DNA of 64,000 bases from Glossina fuscipes (Eukaryota; Arthropoda; Insecta; Diptera; Glossinidae), in the NCBI RefSeq assembly GCF_014805625.2, contig NW_023998497.1, positions 247,857 to 311,856 of the forward strand, read 5' to 3'. The position numbers and the translations under genes are program-made. Shown here piece after piece: positions 48,236 to 64,000 of this stretch; position 1 is the first letter of the stretch; each line of letters starts with the position of its first letter. The notes beneath the pieces are model-generated. The model had not been told where the DNA came from, ran no database searches, and saw only the letters and a list, made by a program, of their open reading frames with translations.

Positions 48236-48379
48236 ATGCTTTTCAACAAGTTCGCCTTTAGAACTATTCTTAAATGCTTATTACCTCAAGTAAATGCAAC
48301 GTGTTCTGCTCGTAAAGCCATAGTAACGGATGTGGAGAAAGAACTGAAAGATTATACCGGAAAGCGCCTTGCTCTATGA
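48236..48379 (+). CDS. Small 47-residue protein candidate with own poly(A) signal
   Basis: An ATG-initiated frame encodes 47 residues and ends in TGA. It begins MLFNKFAFRTILKCLL, which is basic, amphipathic and lacks acidic residues like a mitochondrial presequence. It continues into a charged tail containing DVEKELKDYTGKRLAL. Codon use is balanced, unlike the surrounding A/T-rich DNA, and AATAAA lies 34 bases after the stop. It sits between the convergent 3' ends of Mettl3 and Miro, on the Mettl3 strand. It could be a complete tiny gene, the last exon of a gene whose upstream exons I cannot see, or a recent retrocopy. I do not recognise the family, and the mitochondrial idea is inference. 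Confidence 0.45.
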   Translation: MLFNKFAFRTILKCLLPQVNATCSARKAIVTDVEKELKDYTGKRLAL

Positions 48380-48412
48380 CTAACCCTACTAAACCAAATT
48401 TTTTTATAAGAA

Positions 48413-48418
48413 AATAAA
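48413..48418 (+). terminator. Poly(A) signal after the small ORF
   Basis: An AATAAA hexamer lies 34 bases after the TGA at 48377-48379 and is followed by T-rich sequence. Confidence 0.5.
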
Positions 48419-48624
48419 GTTTTTGAAGTGTTTAATTGCGTTTTGGAATACTTAGTTAATTTTGTGTACTTGGATTTGGTGAGGCTCGATTTAAAGCAAT
48501 CCCATTTAATGTCCAATGTTCACACTAACTGAATCGGCCTGAATTTCTCATTTAATCAAAATGCGCCCTCAATTTCTCATTTAACAGAAATGCGGTGCAA
48601 ATGTCTTTTACTTTAACAGAATCG

Positions 48625-48750
48625 AAGCAATGGAATTTATTGAAAGCAACTCTGTGCTCTCTCCATTCACCGCAAATGGTACATTTTTTTTATATACTGT
48701 GTAAAGTAAAAAAAACAGTTAACGGCTTTTAGCGAAAAATCAAAGCCATT
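48625..48750 (+). repeat. Dispersed repeat family C, copy 1
   Basis: TTTATTGAAAGCAACTCTGT, GCTCTCTCCATTC, then ATTTTTTTTATATA, GTGTAAAG and GTTAACGGCTTTT recur at 60.03-60.13 kb in the same orientation with few differences. Confidence 0.7.
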
Positions 48751-50309
48751 TTATTTGAAATCGAGTGAAAAATTACCAAAATAATAGAAATACATTAAAA
48801 GTAAAAAAGAGAAATACATAATAAAATTTTATATTGTATTAAAAATTAGTATTATGTTAAATAAATTTTAGATGTATAGAAAAATTGTAAGAGAGTGTAT
48901 AAAAGAAAAAAAGGCCAAAAATTATCCAAAAAATACAATTGGCAAGAGATAGAAAAATAAAGAAAGTATTAGTTTTTGTTTGTGTCAAGGAGAGAACTAA
49001 GAGGCGCGACCCAAAGCACAAAGCACATTATAGCCAATCTGTGAGAGTCGCATGCACGCACGTAATCGTTCATAAATATTTGGAAAGATAACCTTACTAG
49101 CAGTCGTTAATTGCCGGCATGAGAAACAAAATAGTTGTTTAGGGAAGAGAAGACTCTCCTCAAGGAATCATCAAAAGTCGTCATGATGCGCTGTAACGCA
49201 TTCCAGTATCAAGCTGAGGACAATAAATTAACGTTCAGCCACAGAAGTATATAGGCACACATAACATTAATATAAGAAGCCCCTTTCTAGTCCCGTAAAA
49301 CTGCAATCATCTGGGAGTCGAAGGATCAGAACTTAACTTGAAGTAGACCTATGCTATAGGATGAACGCGATTGAAAGTGGTTCGGACCCGATCAATTTTT
49401 CGACTATTTCCTACGTGGAACGACTGTACATAAATATATAAAGATATTTAATGGTGGGTCGTGGCCAACTATAATACTTTGACTGCATCTTAGTATTAGT
49501 TAATATAATGTTTAATATACAAGACTCTGGCGTATCACTGACTTAATTGAAGTAGTTAGCATGTCCTTCTGGCATTGGTAAATATTCACATTATAGTTTT
49601 TCGACACAAATATATTAAATCACAGTGTTCGCCTGCGTAACGATACCAATCTGGACGACGAGCTCTTCTTCTCTTGACATTTTCTTTTCTTCTCTTAAAC
49701 CCAGCGACTGCAATTATGCTCCAATAAATGTGAGAGTTTTCTAAAAGTAAAAGTGTCTTATTTATCATTTATTTAAAAGTTACAATGAATATATTCTTTT
49801 TTTCTTTTCAATAATAACGTTAAACAATAAGAAAATCCATATCCGGAAGTATTACGTTTCCTTTTTATTATAATGCGAAATAGAAAAAAAATATACGTAG
49901 GAATAAATAGTGTTTTTTTTTTTCTTTTTACTAAAATAATAAATCATTGGTATTATTTTTTGAAGTTAACTCCAATTATAAGTATTACCTAAACGAAAAA
50001 TTTTTGACTAAAGGATTATCGATCTTTTTTTTTTTTTTAATTAACAAAGCAATTATTAATTATTTACATCTAATTACGTGCTGATATAGTTTAGAGATTA
50101 TTGTTACATTTAGTATATAAAAATATATGTATATATATAATATATAATGTATGAATATTTGTATATTTATGAATAGTTTTATGCAGAATAATAATTTAAT
50201 AGCTGTGGGACAGCAAAGGATACATTGTTGCAGCATTCATTTAATTTCCAAAATTGCTTTATACTCCAAAAATATTATATTTACATATGTGATTAGCTGT
50301 CGACAACAG

Positions 50310-57775
<7,466 letters not shown>

Positions 57776-59029
57776 TCAGATTTATTTTTTATAATTCAAT
57801 AATTTTCTTCAAAATAACTGAAATATGAAGAAATTTATTTAATTTTAAGATTTTTCATTATACGCTAAAATTTTTATTATCCTATGCAAACCGGCTTAGG
57901 GAAAATCGATTTTCTTGCAAGTCCGGTAACCTTTTTCACATTCATGTGTTAATAAACTTGATTCACGAGGAAAATTAAATTCTTTTTTTTTATATGAAAA
58001 ACTCACCTCTCACTATTATTAGATCTTTGCTATTGTTTTAAATATACAATTTTCAATCGTACTTACATTTATAGATTTTTCTAACTTGTTTTATGATCAA
58101 GATTAACTTTTGTGTCTCGCGGTGCAGGCTTTATAAAAACATGGCTTGAAATGTCTAGGAGTACTATTTGTGTGTTGATATAATTATATAAACTTTTCAC
58201 CGTTTTTTTTTTTGTTAGAAAGCAAAAAGATCAGCAGCACACTTTTTTTCTGTTTTAGTTAGAAAATATGTCTTCATTTTGACGGTTCCCACATTATCAC
58301 TTGAAGTTTTCAGTATTGCCAAATAAATCTTTGAAAAGGCTGGAAACCGATAAAAATATTTTCTTGCTTGACATTTACGTTGAGCGCATAGAAAGCGACG
58401 AGTAAACTCACGTAGATATTTTGAAAAGTTACTTAATTTTCTCATAAATGATCATATTTACATGGGGGACGTGAGAACACGCAAAAAATAAAGAGATATT
58501 TATAATCGAAACCAATCAGTGATTTTATTAAAGCTTAGATTTCGTGTCTGCATTTAATCCTTAACACAGTAAAACATCGAGGAGGCATTATGTACTAAGA
58601 ATTAACATTCATTTTTGCCAAACAGCTAATTTTCAATTGTGTGATTACCTCCCTACTGTTGATTTGATGAATTTTAAAAGAAGAAGAACTTTTTATTAGG
58701 TGGTATAATCATGTGATGAAGTGAAAGCAATTTCAAAGAAGGAATTGAAAGTAATTCTTACTCAAAGCCACTATCTCTTTCTGTTTTCTCCGTCACAGAG
58801 TTGTTAGCTTAGATTGTCTACGTTTTATATTGAAAAAATCGCCTTGAACTAAGTATAACATCATTTTTCATGGCGATTGCAAAGGATTGACTGCCTACTT
58901 ATTTATCTCGTTATGTAATTTTCTTATAATCTTTCTATACATATATGCTTATAATGCAATAAGCCGATGCTTGTTGTACGGCTACGGTACGCTAAGCGCT
59001 TTTCACTCACTATTATTACGCAAATTCTC

Positions 59030-59064
59030 TCACTCTCTCGCTCTCTCTCTCTCCCTCTCTCTCT
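59030..59064. repeat. (CT)n microsatellite
   Basis: A nearly pure CT tract of about 35 bases. Confidence 0.9.
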
Positions 59065-60029
59065 ATGCCCTCTATCTAAACAGGTTTGTTTATGTTTTGT
59101 TTGATTCTATTTTAGTTTTTAGCGTTATAGGCATTATCTAGTATATTAAGACATTGTTCTTAATTAACGTTTATTTTAACTTAATAGTAGATGGCTATAA
59201 ATTAACACTTTGCAGTTGAAATAACTGCTCGTATATCGTTTAGAAAGAGTGACGTATATGAATACTAGAAAGTCACGTTCGCGATGAATACAATATTATA
59301 TATGTCCTTTAATATCAATGCTCGAGTGTTAACAAAAAAGAAATGTGAGACATTCACGTATGAAAAATTTAGCTTTCGCTTTTATATTTTGCTGTTTTTG
59401 CCAAACAGTTCAATACAAAAGTAAAAGCTAACTTTCAGCTAAAAATTGTCTACCTTTTGGATAGACGTTGTTTTCGATTTAAATTAAAGCAGATAATGAA
59501 AAAGTGGAGAGAAAAACTTGCCGAGTGAATACCAACAATTACTCGAGAATCCGAGAAACGCCATTACAATCTAACAAATAAAGAAAAAGAAAACCAAAAA
59601 ATGATTGAGTAAAAAAGTGATAAAGCGAAACAAGAACGCCGCGTGATGTTGGTGTAGAATTATAAGATCCGTTTACACTAAAACTGCCCGAGGGGGCAGC
59701 CAACGTTCTGCGGGAGGTCTTACAATTACCAAGTTCTAATTTAAAAGTTCGCACTAACATGCAGCTATACAATAATTTGTATTCAATTAATTATTTGATT
59801 ATTTATTTAATTTAATCTTTTTTTTCTTTATGGTTGGACGAATTATGAGGACGGCGAACACCTTTGTGCACATCTCTAATTCAATTTTTGGACTATTTTA
59901 TTTTTCTATGCTATTATTATATTATTCAAATGTTCTTTTATTTCGTTTGTTTACGAATTCTATTATTATTATTCTTCTATCCCTTTATTTTGTCGAAATT
60001 TGTTAAGATTTTTTATCCATCATTTTTCT

Positions 60030-60130
60030 TATTTATTGAAAGCAATTCTGTGCTCTCTCCATTCTCCACACATGATATTTTTTTTATAAATGGTGTAAAG
60101 GAAAAAAATAGCTAACGACTTTTGTGAAAT
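60030..60130 (+). repeat. Dispersed repeat family C, copy 2
   Basis: TTTATTGAAAGCAATTCTGT, GCTCTCTCCATTC, ATATTTTTTTTATAAATG, GTGTAAAGG and GCTAACGACTTTT pair with copy 1, 11.4 kb away. Flanking A/T-rich sequence may also be related. Confidence 0.7.
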
Positions 60131-61194
60131 TTCGCAAGTACAAGAAAAAGTTTGGCAAACTGAAAAATTAAATAATGCAAAATATATAAAAAAATTGCAG
60201 AGACATTGTGCTATATTAAAAATTAATGTAATATTTAATACAATAGGTCATTAAAGAGAATGTAGTTTTACCAAAATTAAATCAAAAATTTGTTTTTAAA
60301 AAACTCGTTTAGTGTTTAATAAATTAAGCAATTGAAATAATATTTGGAATTACATGTGAGTACATTGATATATTTTGGAAAATATTTTTAAATGGAGACT
60401 GGGCATAGTTTTTCTGGAAATCTGGATGGTGTCTCCTTAGCAATTTTGTAATCCTGCTCAGCGGCGTTAGCGACTGTCTTCGTTTATGTACTGCAAATAT
60501 TTCAGCTCTTTCTGCAATTAGTATCGAGAAGAAAGACATCACTTTTAGCGTCTTTTTATATCTTTGTGTATAACTAACACAAGCGTAACGTTCTAAGACT
60601 CTTCACCGCTGTAAATATTTTGTGTTAAACATTTTCCGGGGTTTACAACCCATGAGAGCAGTTGATGGTAGCCACTGTGTTTTTACAGGTGCGTGTGATT
60701 ATACTCCGCTAAGAGATACGACCATCGCCATTGAGCAGCGTAAAATAATTTTTTTAGGACACAACTTAAGGTAATAGACTAATAGGGGGAATTATCAACG
60801 CCTAATAAGCGGAATCTATTAATATTTACCTCATTTGAAGAGATTATATAAGAATCAAAATCAATACCAATAAAATCTGAATATTCGTAACTTCAATATC
60901 ATTTGTTTCCAATAGTTTTTAAGGTAATAGAAAGTTTATTAATGTTCTCAAGTAGATATAATAATTGTAGAGATGGGAAAGCAATAAATAATAAAATAAT
61001 TGCTGGTAAAAGGGTTTAACTAATTTTAATTGTTTGATCTACATTGTCAGATATCGGTTAATAAATTTATTAAAATATAATATAAATATTAAATATCCTA
61101 CTAGTATAGTAATGAGAAATCGAGAAATCTAAATTTTTAACATCTCTCGCGTATATATCTTAAAGAGTCTTAAACACTTCAAAATTGAGTAAAG

Positions 61195-61262
61195 TTAAAC
61201 ATGCAAACCTTATTAAACATTATTAAACAGTCTTAAACAATCTTAAACAGCCTTAAATTTGC
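61195..61262 (+). repeat. Short tandem CTTAAACAR units
   Basis: Four or five imperfect units of the form TTAAACAGTC / TTAAACAATC / TTAAACAGCC follow one another. Confidence 0.6.
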
Positions 61263-61374
61263 TTCTCGGTGGGATATGAACTGAGTGGTTATCTTTCTCT
61301 CTTACTTACCATTTATCGTTTTGTCTCCCAGTCTAAGTACCTTTCTTTTCTTACTATAACAAATATAAGTAAAA

Positions 61375-61615
61375 ACACTATTTAATGCCCTACACCACTT
61401 CTCTTAATACAGTTATTTATACCACGATTTTTCGAAGTTAGGTGGTATATGAAAATTGCTTGAAAAAGTGGTTCGATAGCTTTCCATTCATCAAAATAAC
61501 TCGAAAATTGCGACCACGGGGGGCAGGGGACGGACAGAGAGACAAACTTACATCTATTTAGAAAGTGAAAGCGGAAGTCTTTGACACCTATTGACAAAGT
61601 TTGCTTTCTCTCTAA
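61375..61615 (+). repeat. Dispersed repeat family B, copy
   Basis: TTTAATGCCCTACACCACTT, GTGGTATATGAAAATTGCTT, GAAAAAGTGGTTCGATAGC, CATCAAAATAACTCGAAAAT, TTGCGACCACGG and ACGGACAGAGAGACAAACTT are all in family order. Confidence 0.7.
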
Positions 61616-61965
61616 TTCTTTTTGCCTGGAATTGTATCAAAAGGCTTCATTTCCCATAAGCACAGGACCAGTGCACTGTAGTGAATTCGACAATGCAATT
61701 GCAAATGTAATGATTTTTGCAATTTGCTGAAAACGGGAATTGAGTTTCGCAAAAGGATTTCAACATTTGCTTATTATACGTCTTTTTCATTTTAAACGTA
61801 AATGAAAAATAAATACATATGCACACACATCGGCCGTCGGCGAAAACTAAAGGGTGGGTGATTTTGACTCTTCGGAATTTTCGAACGTCAAAAAAGTAAT
61901 TATAAAGTATGTAACGTTTTAAGATTTTTTTTTGGTGACTTTTTTATGAAAGGCCCCTTAAATAC

Positions 61966-62099
61966 CTGTAATTCATTTTCTTTTGGGTCATTTTGATCAA
62001 CCTTCGGAACTGCCCGGAAAACTGTTACCCAGATAGTCGAAGGGCCAACTTCATTTTCAGCCCAGAGATGCACCTTACTGGCGCATGAACACTTCCACA
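61966..62099 (-). other. Coding-like fragment, unidentified
   Basis: The minus strand is open and coding-like (CASKVHLWAENEVGPSTIWV, VFRAVPKVDQNDPKENELQ), followed by a donor-like GTATTT. No partner exon was found. It may be a transposon or gene relic. Confidence 0.3.
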
Positions 62100-62109
62100 A
62101 TTAAATAAT

Positions 62110-64000
62110 CTCGTATTAATGCATCAGGTGAAGTAAAAATAATATGTCAGATCATTGTAACCTTCTGCTACATATGCTTATGTTCACAACATAACATAAT
62201 AGAATTTAAATTAATGAGGGAAAGTTTTTTTATTGAGTTTAAAAAAATAAGAATTATTGCGAAAGAGGACCGATTTTCTATTAAAAAATCTTCTTATTCC
62301 TTCAAACATGTTATTGCGGGCAAAAGAGCTGAAGTAATGTATTCCGTGCCTCAATAATTGCAAGAAAAAAAAAAATTTAATTATTATTTTTAAATGTATT
62401 TAATATGATATGTATGCAGTTAAACATGTTTTGTTTTAATTTTGTCATAATTGTTTTTATTTAAGTTAGAGCTTAAAATTTTATCAGAAAAACACTCAAA
62501 ACAATAAACGCTTCCAAACAATTTTACTATGACTAAAAGAAACATATCGTGATTTAGAAGACATTTAAATGCAATATGGAATATGAAAGACATACATGCT
62601 TATAATCACACAAACGTTCATGTATAATCGGGAATGAACATATTGTATTTCTATACGGTTTTCTATTTGTGTCTCGTGGTTTTTGTTAGTGAGAATAAAT
62701 CCCTTAAAATGTGCAGTGGTCAAACCTTTTTGCTATCTATTCCGACTAAAAGGAAGTTTTTTTCAATCTATATAATTTAATACTAATAATAAAGTTATAC
62801 CCTACTATACGCCCACGCTTGTATGCGACAAAAACTTTACTTTGAAAGTAAGAAAAATCAACCGCGCCCAGTCCATATTATAGAGCATGAAAACTTTACT
62901 TTTTTTATCTTTTTTAGGATGACGGTGGTGAGTATAAAAGATTGACCAAAATCGAGTATAATTTTCTTACTTGTTTAACCAACGCTGTAGCTTTCATTTG
63001 TTTTGAAGGAGCTCTCATTTGCTTTGCGTTCTTGGCGTTATTCCGCTAATCAAGTTAAAACTTAATTACACTGTTGTTGTTGTCAGGAAAGACAATCTCA
63101 AGGATTATAACAATATTGAGTCGTTTACAAAAACCGTAAGTACCCTATAATTATGTTGTAACTATGTTGCGTTAACTATTTAAAATTTTTTCTTGTCCAT
63201 AATTGTCTTTCTTTATCATTATTAGCTATTCAAGAGATCGTTTAAGTCAATAAAAAACACGATTTCTTGAAAAATGTACAAAGGTCGCACTCCTTAAATG
63301 ACATTAATCTCAGAAGAATGTATGATAATGAAATTGATAGTTGATATCGTTTTAGTAATTTTCTGACCGTATCAAAATCAACCTCAAAATATTGCTACAC
63401 CAAAATTTATAAGAAACTGAACATGATTTTTCTCATTTAATTATTACTTTTTGATTTTTTACAAGCAAATTTACAATGTCTGACAAATTTTCCAAAAAGC
63501 TTAACGTGTACGAAAGCAACTCGACCAATGCCTAAAAATAGTAAATCATGATGATTAAGATGTCATAATTAATTTGGTAATATCGACCAAATCCGCAACA
63601 ATAATTTACTTTTTTTATATATATATTAATGTTTTTTTTTTTTACTTCTCTAATTAACTAACCCATGCTTTAAAGCATAACATGAGTGTTTGGTTTATTG
63701 CATTCGTTAAAATATGAACAAATTGTTAAAAGAAAATGTATTTAACTCCGTGTTAACCGTCTGCGCAAGTTCGATCTTAAAATCATAAAGTAGCTGTTAT
63801 ATGCTATTAGACGTATTTAAAGTAATTGGCCATGTTTTGCATAAATATTGTCTTTTATTCATTTATGTAATAATTAAATGAACGCAAGCACATGTAATAC
63901 AATTATAGAAACGGAATTAACACATATACATACAATACACAAATCAACTTTATTTTCCGTTTGGATTTTGATTTTGACCAAAAAGTCGTTTGTTCAATTA
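62110..64000. other. Non-coding stretch to window end
   Basis: A/T-rich sequence with repeat-like GAGTATAAAAGATTGACC near 62930. No exon is recognised. Confidence 0.5.

Noticed and set aside
58215..58445. 76-codon minus-strand ATG frame upstream of Miro
   Set aside because: It is open by chance in A/T-rich DNA as far as I can tell. It has basic composition, no family resemblance and no poly(A) context; a 5' UTR exon remains possible because of a GTGAGT inside.

Overview
This is a 64 kb, AT-rich eukaryotic nuclear window. Small GT-AG introns, Drosophila-like proteins, long A/T and (TA)n tracts and many decayed transposons point to a fly, most likely a schizophoran dipteran. I could not settle the species. 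No operons, Shine-Dalgarno sites, CRISPR arrays or bacterial genes were seen.

Layout. Positions 1-23.8 kb are gene-poor: dispersed repeats, mariner relics, a foldback element, tRNA-like SINE modules, microsatellites, and one convincing orphan exon (9524-9646, +). The rest carries five well-supported genes. (1) Mlc-c, cytoplasmic essential myosin light chain (23811-29223, +, 3 exons). (2) Stlk/STRAD, the pseudokinase partner of LKB1 (31824-30652, -, 3 exons). (3) SHPRH, a SNF2 helicase with PHD and RING domains (about 43730-34859, -, at least 12 exons). (4) Mettl3/Ime4, the m6A mRNA methyltransferase (45062-47504, +, 8 exons). (5) Miro/RHOT, the mitochondrial Rho GTPase (57769-50310, -, 7 exons). 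A 47-codon ORF with its own poly(A) signal lies between the convergent Mettl3 and Miro genes at 48236-48379. Between Stlk and SHPRH (32.2-34.2 kb) lie broken coding remnants on both strands, one keeping a spliceable intron. From 57.8 kb to the end I see only low-complexity DNA, repeats and one coding-like fragment.

The genes do not form a pathway. They cover actomyosin, LKB1 signalling, DNA damage tolerance, RNA methylation and mitochondrial transport, and look like ordinary neighbours. Exon joins were worked out by hand: every phase in Mlc-c, Stlk, Mettl3, Miro and the main part of SHPRH is consistent, giving 147, 342, 668, 655 and more than 1,243 residues.

I found no clear evidence of a new multi-gene system. 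The observations most worth pursuing are the decayed locus at 32.2-34.2 kb, the 47-codon gene candidate, the orphan exon at 9.5 kb, the 700-bp foldback element with a TACTA-rich core, and three splicing or protein-architecture peculiarities in Miro, Mettl3 and SHPRH.
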